From Clostridiales bacterium (lineage in GTDB: Bacteria; Bacillota; Clostridia; Lachnospirales; Lachnospiraceae), in assembly GCA_018365455.1 (NCBI GenBank), contig JAGZJZ010000016.1, positions 1-64,000 of the forward strand: a DNA stretch of 64,000 bases. The letters run 5' to 3'. Under the pieces are notes generated by a model, which was given only the letters and a program-made list of their open reading frames with translations, ran no database searches and was not told the DNA's origin. Positions 52,368-62,108 of this stretch are shown piece by piece. A program made the translations under genes and the position numbers. How positions within the stretch are numbered: position 1 is the stretch's first letter; each line of letters begins with the position of its first letter.

Positions 52368-53204
52368 ATGAAAAGAATAATTTCAATCGTGCTTTTATTA
52401 CTGCTGGGTCTGGGATTTTTCCTGTATCCCCATGTCAGTAATTTCCTCATGGAGCGAAACCAGTCTTATGCCATACAGAATTTTGAAAAGCAGGTGAAAA
52501 ATGCGGACAGCGGAAAAATAGAGGCAGAATGGAAAAAAGCAGAGGAATATAATGAAAGCCTGAGCGGAAATGTGCTGAGGGATCCGTTTCTGGAAGGAAG
52601 CGGCATGGTACTCCAGGACAATTACAAAGAAGTATTAAATATAAATGGAATTATGGGCTATATTGATATCCCGGATATCCAGGTAAATCTGGCGATCTAT
52701 CATGGCACAGGAGAGTCCACATTAAAAAAAGGCGCAGGGCATCTGGAGGGAACTTCGCTGCCAGTAGGAGGGGCTGGGACACATGCAGTATTTACAGGGC
52801 ATACGGGGCTGACAACCGCAAAATTGTTTACCGATCTGACCGAACTAAAAGAGGGAAATATGTTTTATCTGCACATTCTGGATCGTGTTCTGGCTTACCG
52901 GGTTGACCAGATTAAGGTAGTGGAACCGGAACATACAGATGATTTAAAGCCGGTTGCGGGAGAAGATTATGTGACTCTGATAACATGCACCCCCTATGGG
53001 GTTAACAGCCACAGGCTTCTGGTCCGGGGCAAAAGAACAGAATACCATGCATGGCAGGAAAAGCAGACAGTGGAAAACACGGAAAGAAAGCTGACCAGGG
53101 AGGAACAGACGCTTTTGATCACGTGTATTACAACAGCAGTAGTGATCCTCCTTCTTATATTTATTGTGATTCTGGGAAAGAGAAAGAAAGGAAGGAAGAA
53201 ATGA
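52368..53204 (+). CDS. Class C (pilin-polymerising) sortase 1 (278 aa)
   Basis: N-terminal TM, lid motif DPF (VLRDPFLEG, near residue 66), sortase core GYIDIPDIQVNLAIYHG, LEGTSLPVGGAGTHAVFTGHTGL with catalytic His, TLITCTPYGVNSHRLLVRG with Cys and Arg, and a C-terminal TM helix with KKGRKK tail, the two-anchor topology of pilin sortases. Directly follows the pilin genes and overlaps the second sortase by 4 nt (ATGA). Confidence 0.93.
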   Translation: MKRIISIVLLLLLGLGFFLYPHVSNFLMERNQSYAIQNFEKQVKNADSGKIEAEWKKAEEYNESLSGNVLRDPFLEGSGMVLQDNYKEVLNINGIMGYIDIPDIQVNLAIYHGTGESTLKKGAGHLEGTSLPVGGAGTHAVFTGHTGLTTAKLFTDLTELKEGNMFYLHILDRVLAYRVDQIKVVEPEHTDDLKPVAGEDYVTLITCTPYGVNSHRLLVRGKRTEYHAWQEKQTVENTERKLTREEQTLLITCITTAVVILLLIFIVILGKRKKGRKK

Positions 53205-53950
53205 TCTTAAAGAAAAAAATTCTAATCAGTCTGGCTGTGGTTTCTTTGGGGGTCGGTCTGGGATTGTTGCTCTATCCTTACGCTTCCCAGCAAGTGTATG
53301 TCCGGGAGGTTAAAAAAGTTTTAGAAGCATTTGACCGGAAAGTAGACAGAATGAATAAGGAAGTGAAAGCAGATGTATCCGGGACATCCGTTTCCAGATC
53401 TTATTTCGATGAACTTTATGAAAAAATATTATCCTACAATCGAGGCTTGTTTTTATCGGGCCAAAAAGACCTGGTGGATCCCTTTTCCTATGAGCAGATC
53501 GGATTTAGCCTGAAGGAATGGGGATTCGATGAAGACATGATCGGCAGCTTAAAAATACCAAAAATGAATATCGAGCTTCCCATTTATCTGGGTGCAACCA
53601 ATGAAAATATGGCAAAAGGAGCGGCGCATCTTACCCAGACTTCACTGCCGGTGGGCGGGATAAATTCAAATGCAGTGATAGCCGCCCATCGCGGGTACAG
53701 CAGAGCGGCAATGTTCCGGGATATCGAAAAACTGGAGGAGGGAGATGAAGTAATTATTCAGAATTTCAGAGAGACTTTGAATTATAAGGTCGTGGAAATT
53801 AAAATACTGCAGCCTACAGACATTCAGGATATCCTGATACAGAAAGGGAGAGATCTGGTAACGTTGCTTACCTGCCATCCCTACGGCTTTAATCTGCAGA
53901 GGTATGCGGTGTTTTGTGAACGTGTTCCAGCAGAAAAAGGCAACGGATAA
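53201..53950 (+). CDS. Class C sortase 2 (249 aa)
   Basis: TM anchor LISLAVVSLGVGLGLLLYPY, lid motif DPF in LVDPFSYEQ, core GSLKIPKMNIELPIYLGATNENMAKGAAHL, catalytic His in AVIAAHRGY and Cys/Arg in LLTCHPYGFNLQRYAVF. It lacks the C-terminal helix of sortase 1. Start 53201 overlaps the previous stop; an upstream in-frame start inside sortase 1 is not supported. Two sortases suggest divided work, for example backbone polymerisation versus addition of the minor pilin. Confidence 0.92.
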   Translation: MILKKKILISLAVVSLGVGLGLLLYPYASQQVYVREVKKVLEAFDRKVDRMNKEVKADVSGTSVSRSYFDELYEKILSYNRGLFLSGQKDLVDPFSYEQIGFSLKEWGFDEDMIGSLKIPKMNIELPIYLGATNENMAKGAAHLTQTSLPVGGINSNAVIAAHRGYSRAAMFRDIEKLEEGDEVIIQNFRETLNYKVVEIKILQPTDIQDILIQKGRDLVTLLTCHPYGFNLQRYAVFCERVPAEKGNG

Positions 53951-53975
53951 AAAGGGAGCCCAAAACAGGACTCCC
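53949..53975 (-). terminator. Terminator of the lipoprotein/EAL operon
   Basis: On the minus strand GGGAG-t-CC / GG-g-CTCCC (53975-53954) followed by TTTTTA. It lies between the convergent sortase and lipoprotein genes. Confidence 0.65.
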
Positions 53976-53987
53976 GTAATTCAGCTG

Positions 53988-54998
53988 TTATTCAGTTCCA
54001 TAGATTTCTTCTTTCGTAAAATAACCGCTTTCGATTAAGATCTTATCAATGTTTTTCGCGGTAATCAGTTTTCCGGTAATCAGATTAGCATCTACACCGT
54101 CCTCGTAATCATTGTCAAATTTGGCATTCACGTTTACCTTTTCACCCTTGGCGAGGTGATAGGCTTCATTGACGGCAGTGCTGGCTAATTCCCTCAAATC
54201 CATATAAATGGTAACATCCTGTTCACCGGCTGCAATTCTCTTAACTGCATCCAGTTCAGCATCCATACCGGTGATAGGTACGTGATTTGTAATATTTAAT
54301 TCTTTCAGTGCCTCGGCACAGGCACCAGCAATTTTATCATTTGGTGCCAGAATAGCATCCACTTTATTACCGTTAGCCTGAATCGCTTCCAGAACCATCT
54401 TTTTGGCTTCATCAGCTGACCAGCCCGGGACATCTTTATCCAGAATAATATTGATATCATTTCCCAGAGGAGAAATGTACCTCATTGCTCCTTCGTACAG
54501 AAGAACCGCATTGTGATCGCCAAGGTCGCCTTCCAGTATGATGTAGTCTCCATGATCCGCCGTTTCTGCAAGGTACTGACCTAAGGTCTGCCCGATCTTG
54601 CCACAGTCATATCCCACAAACAAATCAATCTGTTCTCCTAAGGCTACACGGGCATAATTGACGACTTTCACTTTTTTTTCTTTGGCGTATTCCAGTATTT
54701 CTTTTACATTATTAACATCCCTTGGAGTGAGAATTAAGACGTCGATACCGCTGTCAATCATTTCGATACAGTCTTCTGTCTGGGTTTTCGGCTCATCCGT
54801 TGTATTCAGACGGACTTCAATGGGAACACCAAGTTCTTTCGCCCGTTCTTCCATATAACCCTTTTCCTGTACCCATCTGGTGGCCTGGCCAACACCGAAA
54901 GAAACACCGATTTTTACTTCTTTATTCGATTGGTTACATCCTGCTAAGCTTAAAGACAAACCTGCTGCACACAAAAAATACAGAACCTTTTTTAACAT
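53988..54998 (-). CDS. Sugar-binding lipoprotein, type 1 periplasmic-binding fold (336 aa)
   Basis: Lipoprotein signal peptide with lipobox SLAGC (Cys 20-21), then a two-lobed sugar-binding fold of the XylF/RbsB type (IGVSFGVGQATRWVQEKGYM; ILTPRDVN; AILAPNDKIAGACAEAL; VPITGMDAELDAV). No ABC ATPase or permease gene accompanies it. Its start overlaps the stop of the Cache-GGDEF-EAL gene by 7 nt, so the two are translated together; the simplest reading is that it delivers a ligand signal to that sensor rather than feeding a transporter. An orphan transporter subunit is the alternative. Confidence 0.88.
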   Translation of the reverse strand: MLKKVLYFLCAAGLSLSLAGCNQSNKEVKIGVSFGVGQATRWVQEKGYMEERAKELGVPIEVRLNTTDEPKTQTEDCIEMIDSGIDVLILTPRDVNNVKEILEYAKEKKVKVVNYARVALGEQIDLFVGYDCGKIGQTLGQYLAETADHGDYIILEGDLGDHNAVLLYEGAMRYISPLGNDINIILDKDVPGWSADEAKKMVLEAIQANGNKVDAILAPNDKIAGACAEALKELNITNHVPITGMDAELDAVKRIAAGEQDVTIYMDLRELASTAVNEAYHLAKGEKVNVNAKFDNDYEDGVDANLITGKLITAKNIDKILIESGYFTKEEIYGTE

Positions 54999-57226
54999 AG
55001 GACTCCCTCCTGATACATTTTATCAAATGTACTTTCATCTACTGGTTTCGAATAATAGTATCCCTGGGCGACAAAGCATCCCACTTCTTTCATAAGAGAA
55101 ATATTTTCCAGTGTTTCCACACCCTCAACAACTACATTTATCTTTAATTGATTTGCCATTTGTGCGACAGCAGAGAATATGATCCGCTGGCGTTCACTAT
55201 TCGTTGTTTTATTTAAGAAATCCTTATCAATCTTCAGTGTATCAATAGAGATATCCTTAAGCATATTCAGGGATGAATAACCGGAGCCAAAATCATCCAT
55301 GGAAATAAGGAATCCTTCTGTATGCAACTTGTCTATAAACTTGGATATAACTTCATAATTATCAAAGATGGCACTTTCTGTCAGTTCCACTTCGAGAAGA
55401 TTAGCCGGTATCCCGTATTCATGTATTTTATCCACGATTTTTTCCAGGAAATGACTGTCTACTAAGTGAAGCCTGGAAAAGTTTACGGAGATGGGGACAC
55501 AGTTAATTCCCTGATCTAAATGCTTTTTAATAAAACGCAGGGTCTGTTCAAATATAGCCATATCCAAATCCATAATTAATCCCGTTTTTTCACATAGAGG
55601 GATAAATTCAAAAGGTGGAATCAATTTTCCGTCCTTTAACCAGCGTGCCAGAGCCTCTGCCCCCACCAGCCTGCCAGTGAGGATATCAACCTTTGGCTGA
55701 AAGAAGGGAATCATTTCGTGTTTGGCAAATGCCTGCTTGATGGACCGCTTCATCTGTTCGTTGCGGATCATCTGCTGGTCGAAATTTTCAGAATAGTAGA
55801 TCACCTTTTTATCAAGTGTCCCCTTTGCAGTCTGGGCGGCAGTGCTCGCCTTATCCACCATCAGGTTAATGCTTTCACTGTAGTCCGTTATAGCATAAAT
55901 TCCGGCTGTTATGTAAATCGTAATTTCTTCTTCATTTTCCGGAAATTCAAGAAGATTTTCCAGACGCTGTTCCGACACATCTTCCAGGAGTATTACAAAG
56001 TGATCACCGGAAATTCGGGCAATACTCTCTCCGGGCAGCAGCTTGCTTTCGATGGTTTTGTTAATCTGGAAAAGCATGCGGTCACCCACATCAAAACCAT
56101 AAAAATTATTAACATATTTAAAGTTATCAATATCAAATTTCAGCAGATAGAGCTGTTTGTCAGTATGTTCCCGAAGTGCTTCCTTCAGGTCTACCGTAAA
56201 TTTGGTAAAGGTATTTCCACGGGTGACACTGTCAACAAAAGCAATCTGCTCCAAATGTGATTTCTGTTTGTTTTTATAAGACAGGAAAAAGAATAGACTT
56301 AATCCAAATATAATAACCACAACAGAAAGGATCAGATAGAACATTTTTATCACGATGTTGGCATTGGGAGATACCGCTTCCGTAGAAACGCTGGAAATCA
56401 GATACCAGTCATGGATGTCTTCAATGGGTGTATAAGCGGAGAACGTCTTCTTCCCATCTACCGTAGTCTCCATAAAACCGGATTGCTGATTCTGAATATC
56501 ATCCTGAAGCTGGACAGATTCTTTCTCATTGCCCTGGGCGTAAATCATCCTTAAATAGTTTTCATTTTCCTGGCTGTATGCATCCTGCCGGGAACTGATT
56601 AATATGTAGCCTTCTTTATTTATGATATACATATAACCTTCTTCTGAAAATAAAGAAATGGAGCATATATCATACATTTCCTCTGGTGTAAAAAATTTCT
56701 GGAGCGATCCTATAATCTCTCCGTTACACTTCAGCGGAACACTGATTACAAAAATTTCTTCCCCGTCCTGTCTGGATACCAGGCGGTCAGATATATTGTG
56801 GAGATCCTGCAGGGCTAACTTGTAATATTGCCGGCCTGAAATATTCAGCGTACTGCCATCTTTAAAATATGCTGCTCCGTCCGTACCGGCAACAAACATA
56901 TCATTCTTTTCATAATTGGCAACGCTGGCTAAAAAGGCTTTGAATATACTGTCATTGTCAATGGTCTTCCCGCTGCTGAGAATATTGGCTATCTGGGTTG
57001 ACGTAGAATCCAGATCATTCACTTCCATGTTAAGCTTACTGGTTATAACATCTTTGTTTTGCGTCACAATTTCCGTTAAATTAATTTTTACATCGGAATT
57101 CAATAAATTTTGAACGTTATTCATTAAAAATATTACAGATATAAATAATAAAATTATTAGTAAGAATCTGGGTGCATAATTAAGCAATTTATATTTTTTC
57201 ATATATATATTTACCTGCAATTTCAT
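54992..57226 (-). CDS. Cache-sensor, degenerate GGDEF, EAL phosphodiesterase (744 aa)
   Basis: Membrane c-di-GMP protein. TM1 about residues 18-38, a dCache-like extracellular domain (YFKDGSTLNISGRQYYKLALQD), TM2 about 293-315, a GGDEF domain whose motif reads SGDHF and so is likely catalytically dead, and an EAL domain with intact residues: AEALARW, SVNFSR, VELTES, DDFGSGYSSL, LKIDKDF, VVEGVET and QGYYYSKP. Predicted to hydrolyse c-di-GMP on an outside signal. The start is uncertain: ATG 57226 or ATG 57202 (MKKYKLL). Co-transcribed with the sugar-binding lipoprotein. Confidence 0.92.
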   Translation of the reverse strand: MKLQVNIYMKKYKLLNYAPRFLLIILLFISVIFLMNNVQNLLNSDVKINLTEIVTQNKDVITSKLNMEVNDLDSTSTQIANILSSGKTIDNDSIFKAFLASVANYEKNDMFVAGTDGAAYFKDGSTLNISGRQYYKLALQDLHNISDRLVSRQDGEEIFVISVPLKCNGEIIGSLQKFFTPEEMYDICSISLFSEEGYMYIINKEGYILISSRQDAYSQENENYLRMIYAQGNEKESVQLQDDIQNQQSGFMETTVDGKKTFSAYTPIEDIHDWYLISSVSTEAVSPNANIVIKMFYLILSVVVIIFGLSLFFFLSYKNKQKSHLEQIAFVDSVTRGNTFTKFTVDLKEALREHTDKQLYLLKFDIDNFKYVNNFYGFDVGDRMLFQINKTIESKLLPGESIARISGDHFVILLEDVSEQRLENLLEFPENEEEITIYITAGIYAITDYSESINLMVDKASTAAQTAKGTLDKKVIYYSENFDQQMIRNEQMKRSIKQAFAKHEMIPFFQPKVDILTGRLVGAEALARWLKDGKLIPPFEFIPLCEKTGLIMDLDMAIFEQTLRFIKKHLDQGINCVPISVNFSRLHLVDSHFLEKIVDKIHEYGIPANLLEVELTESAIFDNYEVISKFIDKLHTEGFLISMDDFGSGYSSLNMLKDISIDTLKIDKDFLNKTTNSERQRIIFSAVAQMANQLKINVVVEGVETLENISLMKEVGCFVAQGYYYSKPVDESTFDKMYQEGVLC

Positions 57227-57336
57227 CTTGAATTAGTTTCTTGATAGCTGTATTATAGCACCTATTTTGCTTTCTTGCATCTTGTTTTTGAATAAACTTT
57301 TATGCAAACTGAAAGTGTGCCGGAAGCGTGTGCTTT

Positions 57337-58200
57337 TTAGATGTTTTTACGATACTGCCTCGCCGTTATCCCATAAAACAATTTAAAAGCATAGGAAAAA
57401 TGTTCAACGGAAGAATAATTTAACCGATTGGCAACCTCTGAAATACTCAGGGTTTCATCGGATAACAGGATCTTAGCCATAGACATCTTGGCCTCACTTT
57501 TTTTCTGGGTAAATGTTTTGCCGTAATAATCTTTTAAAAACCGCTCAGTCTGCCTGGTGCTCAGTCCCAGACGGATTGCGAGATTTTCAAGAGTTAAGGA
57601 TTCATAGTCATATAAGAAGCATTCTTCCACAATGAGATATTTGCTGTCTACCAGATTGGAAGGTGAAAAATGTGCCCTGGATTCCTTCTTGTTTTCATAG
57701 TTTCGAACCACTTTGACAATGCATTGCTGCAGCAGTGTTTCCACCTGTGTGATGTAACCGGTATACTTATTTTCCAACTCATAAAATATCTGCTGCATCA
57801 GGTGATAGATATCCTGTGAGTCTTTTCCGAACCAGAATTTCGTTTTTTGAAACTGCTCCGTGATAGAATCCGCATTTCCCATAGATCCGTATGAAGAGGG
57901 AGCTTTGTTAATTTTAAAGTAGATGCAGTATTCGGTCATGGGATCGTCTTTAATGGGAATCTGCTCATGTTCCACGTGGGGACCAGTCATATACAGGGTA
58001 TTAGGTTCTACATCATAGAGGGTGTTATCAATATTTACTTTTCCGTGTCCATAAGGGATATAGTGCAGTTCATAGCTGTTGCTGCCATGACTGTGTTTCG
58101 GCATGGAGCGCAAAAAACGTTCAAATACAATATTCAGCACATGGAAGGTAGTGTCTTCTATTGAAAATTTAATGTTTATATCCGTATATACTGTTCGCAT
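57337..58200 (-). CDS. AraC-family transcriptional regulator (287 aa)
   Basis: N-terminal cupin-like sensing domain (HSHGSNSYELHYIPYGHGKVNID) and C-terminal double helix-turn-helix (LTLENLAIRLGLSTRQTERFLKDYYG; LSISEVANRLNYSSVEHFSYAFKLFYGI). Divergent from the sugar operon, sharing a 250-bp region, so it is the probable activator of that operon in response to its sugar. Confidence 0.92.
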   Translation of the reverse strand: MRTVYTDINIKFSIEDTTFHVLNIVFERFLRSMPKHSHGSNSYELHYIPYGHGKVNIDNTLYDVEPNTLYMTGPHVEHEQIPIKDDPMTEYCIYFKINKAPSSYGSMGNADSITEQFQKTKFWFGKDSQDIYHLMQQIFYELENKYTGYITQVETLLQQCIVKVVRNYENKKESRAHFSPSNLVDSKYLIVEECFLYDYESLTLENLAIRLGLSTRQTERFLKDYYGKTFTQKKSEAKMSMAKILLSDETLSISEVANRLNYSSVEHFSYAFKLFYGITARQYRKNI

Positions 58201-58315
58201 AATGATTTCCCGCCTTGTCAGCTTCTTTTTCGTTCATAGTACCAGTAACAAATTTTAAAGTCAAGAAATATTCGATAATGCGACATATATTGGTTTGTTC
58301 TGTCTATTTATTCTC

Positions 58316-58343
58316 TTGTATTTGCGGCTGAAAAATCTATAAT
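58316..58343 (+). promoter_or_regulatory. Promoter of the sugar operon
   Basis: TTGTAT (58316-58321), 16-nt spacer, perfect TATAAT (58338-58343), about 105 nt before the kinase start. The weak -35 fits activation by the divergent AraC protein. Confidence 0.6.
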
Positions 58344-58449
58344 ATAAGAAAAGGCAATCAATGGTATTTGATAAGTATTGCATGAAATGAAATACCGGTA
58401 CAGTGCTGTACCAGGAAAAGCGGCGCAGACAGCCGCAAGGAGGTCATGT

Positions 58450-59961
58450 ATGGGACAATTATTATTGGGAGTTGATATCGGTACGAGTGCCTGCAAGATT
58501 GCAGTGTTTGAAAAAAACGGCACGGTTATTGCAGCAGGTACCGGCGATTATCCCGTCTATTATCCACAGCCGGGCTGGGCGGAGCAAAATCCCGATGAGT
58601 GGTGGGCTGCAGTATGTGAGACGATAAAAACATTGTTGGAAAGAAATCATATAGATGCACAGGAGATTGCCGGGGTGGGAATCGACGGGCAGAGCTGGTC
58701 TGCAATTCCAATTGATCAGGAAGGAAATGTGCTTGCAAATACACCCATATGGATGGATACCAGGGCGCAGGACATCTGTGACAGAATCAACCGGGAAATC
58801 GGAGAAGAAAATATCTTTGCCCTTACCGGAAATTCACTCCAACCGTCATATACGACGGCAAAAATCTTGTGGTATAAAGAGAATCTTCCACAAATGTACG
58901 AAAACATTGATAAGATACTTCAGTCAAATGCATTTATTGCATATCGTTTGACAGATGCCTTGAGCCATGATATGTCACAGGGTTATGGAGTACATTGTTA
59001 TGATATGAAAAATGGCTGCTGGAATGATGAAATGTGTGAAAAGATGGGCATTCCCAGAAGTTTCCTGCCGGAATTGGTGCCCAGCCATCAGGTAGTGGGA
59101 ACCGTTACTCCAAAAGCGGCAGAGAAGACGGGGCTGGCAGTGGGAACCCCTGTAGTTGCAGGCGGTCTGGACGCTGCGTGCGGAACACTTGGAGCTGGTG
59201 TCATCCATGTCGGAGAAACCCAGGAACAGGGGGGACAGGCAGGGGGCATGAGTATCTGTATCGAGGAATATGCGGCTGATCCCCGTCTGATCATGGGAGC
59301 CCACGTGGTTCCCGGCCAATGGCTGTTGCAGGGCGGTACCGTGGGCGGCGGCGGTGTAATGCGCTGGTTCGAAAAAGAGTTTGCCGGCTATGAACGGGAA
59401 ATTGCGGACAGAGTGGGCAAATCGTCCCTGGATCAGCTGAATGAAATTGCACAGGAGACGCCTCCGGGAAGCGATGGCGTGGTATTCCTTCCCTATATGG
59501 CGGGGGAACGTTCCCCTATCTGGGATCCGAATGCAAAGGGCGTGTATTACGGTCTGGATTTTAATAAGACAAAGGGGCATATGGTCAGAGCGGCGATGGA
59601 AGGAGTTGCATTTTCATTAAAGCATAATTTGGATATAGCTGAAGATACGGGAGCTAAAGTAGAGGAACTCAGGGCAATGGGAGGCTCCGCAAATTCTCTG
59701 CTGTGGACCCAGATCAAGTCGGATATTACAGGAAAGCCCATCGTAGTTCCTTCTTCTGATACGGCTACCACATTAGGTGCGGTGATTCTCGCCGGAGTTG
59801 GTGTAGGCGTTTACAAAGATTTTGAAGAAGCAGTACATATGACTGTAAAACTTACCAGACGGCATGAGCCGGATATGGAAAAGCACCGCCTCTACCAGAA
59901 AAATTATGAGATGTATCTGGAATTGTATGAAAGCCTGAAAAGTCTGATGAGAAAAGGGTGA
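58450..59961 (+). CDS. FGGY-family carbohydrate kinase, xylulokinase-like (503 aa)
   Basis: ATP-dependent sugar kinase with GVDIGTSACKIAVF (phosphate loop 1), GVGIDGQSW, PIWMDTRAQ, catalytic Asp in GGLDAACGTLG, and GSANSLLWTQIKSDITGKPI in the adenosine site. Closest to xylulokinase-like enzymes but the residues for substrate cannot be read with certainty. Start 58450 behind AAGGAGG; the longer frame from 58378 is unsupported. First gene of the AraC-controlled operon. Confidence 0.92.
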   Translation: MGQLLLGVDIGTSACKIAVFEKNGTVIAAGTGDYPVYYPQPGWAEQNPDEWWAAVCETIKTLLERNHIDAQEIAGVGIDGQSWSAIPIDQEGNVLANTPIWMDTRAQDICDRINREIGEENIFALTGNSLQPSYTTAKILWYKENLPQMYENIDKILQSNAFIAYRLTDALSHDMSQGYGVHCYDMKNGCWNDEMCEKMGIPRSFLPELVPSHQVVGTVTPKAAEKTGLAVGTPVVAGGLDAACGTLGAGVIHVGETQEQGGQAGGMSICIEEYAADPRLIMGAHVVPGQWLLQGGTVGGGGVMRWFEKEFAGYEREIADRVGKSSLDQLNEIAQETPPGSDGVVFLPYMAGERSPIWDPNAKGVYYGLDFNKTKGHMVRAAMEGVAFSLKHNLDIAEDTGAKVEELRAMGGSANSLLWTQIKSDITGKPIVVPSSDTATTLGAVILAGVGVGVYKDFEEAVHMTVKLTRRHEPDMEKHRLYQKNYEMYLELYESLKSLMRKG

Positions 59962-59967
59962 AGAATT

Positions 59968-60075
59968 AAGATATAACAAACAAGATATAGCAAACAGGAA
60001 ATAACTAACTGAAAATTATAAATAGGAATAACAAACAAGAAATAACACCAGGAATAACAAACAGGAAACAACAAA
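59968..60075 (+). repeat. A-rich degenerate ~14-bp tandem repeat
   Basis: About eight drifting units of the type GAATAACAAACAAG / GAAATAACACCAG follow the kinase stop. The rest of the 194-nt gap before the reductase is A/T-rich and ends with TAGGAGG as RBS. Similar in style to the repeats at 5.7 and 5.9 kb but different in unit. Confidence 0.7.
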
Positions 60076-60155
60076 GCTGATATTACATTCAGAGATCAGC
60101 AGAGAAATGATAACTAAATAAATTTAAAAAAATATAATTATAGGAGGAAACAACC

Positions 60156-61163
60156 ATGAGCAATTTTATTAATCCGGCAATTGTACCAAAAAGAAAACTT
60201 TACACAGGTGAAGAAATTCCCTGCATCGGAATGGGAACTTTCGGTTCTGACCGCTTTTCTGCTGAGCAGGTATCTGCTGCAGTTGCAGGAGCTATCCGCT
60301 GCGGATACCGTATGTTTGACTGTGCGGCATGCTATGGCAATGAAGATCAGATTGGTGAAGTATTCCAGAGTGCACTGAACGAAGGCGTGGTAGAGCGTAA
60401 GGATCTTTACATTATGACAAAAGTATGGAACGACATGCATGAACGGGTAGAAGAGTCCTGCAGAAAAAGTATAGAAGATTTGAAATGCGGATACATAGAT
60501 TTATTCTTTATCCACTGGCCATTCCCGAATTACCATGCACCTCACTGTGATGTGGATTCCCGTAACCCGGATTCCAAACCATTCAGCGTAGAGGAATTTG
60601 TGGCTACTTATCAGAGATGTGAAGAATTAGTAGAGAAGGGTTTAATCAAAAGTATTGGTATTTCCAATATGACAATTCCCAAATTAGAAGCAGTTCTTCC
60701 GAAACTGAGAATCAAACCGGTTGCATGTGAAATGGAAATCCATCCATGTTTCCAGCAGCAGCAATTATTTGATTATCTGGTTGCACATGAAATACAGCCA
60801 ATCGGATTTATGCCAATCGGTTCCCCAACAAGACCGGAAAGAGATATGTGCCCGGAAGATATCGCAGATATCCAGACACCGGAAATGCTTTCCATTGCAA
60901 AAGCACATAATTGCCATCCAGCTGTAATTGCTTTGAAATGGGCAGTACAAAGAGGACAGATTCCAATTCCATTTTCCATTCATGAAGCGGAATACGTAAG
61001 CAACCTGAAACTTACAACAGAAGATCCTTTAACAGAGGAAGAAATGGCTCTCATCGCTACTTTAGAGAGAAATAACAGATTAGTAAAAGGTCAGGTATTC
61101 TTATGGGAAGGTGCCAACGACTGGCATGACTTATGGGATGAAGACGGCTTTATCGTAAAATAG
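60156..61163 (+). CDS. Aldo/keto reductase (335 aa)
   Basis: NADPH-dependent (beta/alpha)8-barrel reductase. Catalytic tetrad is visible: Asp in RMFDCAACYGNEDQIG, Tyr in the same stretch, Lys in IMTKVWND and His in LFFIHWPF; the cofactor-binding end reads IPIPFSIHEAEYVSNLK. A sugar-linked reductase is likely from context (kinase, KdgT permease, mutarotase). RBS AGGAGG is well placed. Confidence 0.92.
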   Translation: MSNFINPAIVPKRKLYTGEEIPCIGMGTFGSDRFSAEQVSAAVAGAIRCGYRMFDCAACYGNEDQIGEVFQSALNEGVVERKDLYIMTKVWNDMHERVEESCRKSIEDLKCGYIDLFFIHWPFPNYHAPHCDVDSRNPDSKPFSVEEFVATYQRCEELVEKGLIKSIGISNMTIPKLEAVLPKLRIKPVACEMEIHPCFQQQQLFDYLVAHEIQPIGFMPIGSPTRPERDMCPEDIADIQTPEMLSIAKAHNCHPAVIALKWAVQRGQIPIPFSIHEAEYVSNLKLTTEDPLTEEEMALIATLERNNRLVKGQVFLWEGANDWHDLWDEDGFIVK

Positions 61164-61166
61164 AAT

Positions 61167-62090
61167 ATGGTATGGAAGGTATTTAGTAAAGTACCCGCAG
61201 GTCTGATGATTATCCCTATGTTCATAGGGATAATCATTCATACTTTTTGCCCTGGCATATTAGAAATTGGTTCTTTTACCACCGCCACATTTTCCAATGA
61301 AGGAGCCATTACAATTATGGGGGTGCAGCTATTATGCCTTGGCAGCCAGCTTCGGATAAAAGAATTGGGGCTGGTGGCAAGGCGGAGCGCAGCACTGCTG
61401 GTATCCAAGTTTCTGCTGGGATACCTGGGGATTCTGCTGGTGGGAAGTCTGGCGGGAAGGGATGACATATTTGGAATTTCACTACTGGCATTAGTTTGTT
61501 CCATCACAAATGTCAACGGCAGTATTTATCTTTCCCTTACTGCAGCTTATGGAGATGAGGCGGATGCAGCCGTGGTGGGACCACTGTCACTGACCAACGG
61601 ACCATTTCTCACATTACTTGTTTTTGGTGCATCGGGGGCAGCAGGCTTTTCGGCGGTTTCACTGATTGCCACTGTCATGCCTCTTCTATTTGGCATATTA
61701 GCAGGAAATATAAGCAAAACCATAAGGGAATTTCTAAGGCCGGGGATACAGATGTTGCTGCCGTTTATCGGCTTTACCCTGGGGGCTGGCATTGATTTGA
61801 GAAATGTTTCCAGTGCCGGAATAGAAGGAATCTTATTAAGCATCATTGTTTTGGGGATTGGCGGAGCATTTACCTTTCTCTGTGATAAATTCATTGCACG
61901 CCGTCCCGGATATGCAGGGCTTGCAGCCAGCGCAACCGGAGCAAATGCCATCGGAGTACCGGCGGCAATTGCCCTTGCAGATCCGGCATGGCAGCCATAC
62001 GTGGAGTCAGCAGCTGCCCAGATTGCGGCAGTTGTGGTAATCACAGCAATCGCAGTGCCAATGATAACAGGTGTATTTGTAAAAAAATAA
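61167..62090 (+). CDS. kdgT: 2-keto-3-deoxygluconate permease, KdgT family (307 aa)
   Basis: Ten-TM secondary transporter. FSKVPAGLMIIPMFIGIIIHTFCPGIL, GAITIMGVQLLCLGSQL, CSITNVNGSIYLSLTAAYGDEADA and ATGANAIGVPAAIALADP fit KdgT. It begins 3 nt after the reductase stop with no clear RBS of its own, so translation is probably coupled. It may import a keto-deoxy sugar acid, or a related sugar processed by this operon. Confidence 0.9.
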   Translation: MVWKVFSKVPAGLMIIPMFIGIIIHTFCPGILEIGSFTTATFSNEGAITIMGVQLLCLGSQLRIKELGLVARRSAALLVSKFLLGYLGILLVGSLAGRDDIFGISLLALVCSITNVNGSIYLSLTAAYGDEADAAVVGPLSLTNGPFLTLLVFGASGAAGFSAVSLIATVMPLLFGILAGNISKTIREFLRPGIQMLLPFIGFTLGAGIDLRNVSSAGIEGILLSIIVLGIGGAFTFLCDKFIARRPGYAGLAASATGANAIGVPAAIALADPAWQPYVESAAAQIAAVVVITAIAVPMITGVFVKK

Positions 62091-62108
62091 AAACTGGAGG
62101 ACAGTAGA

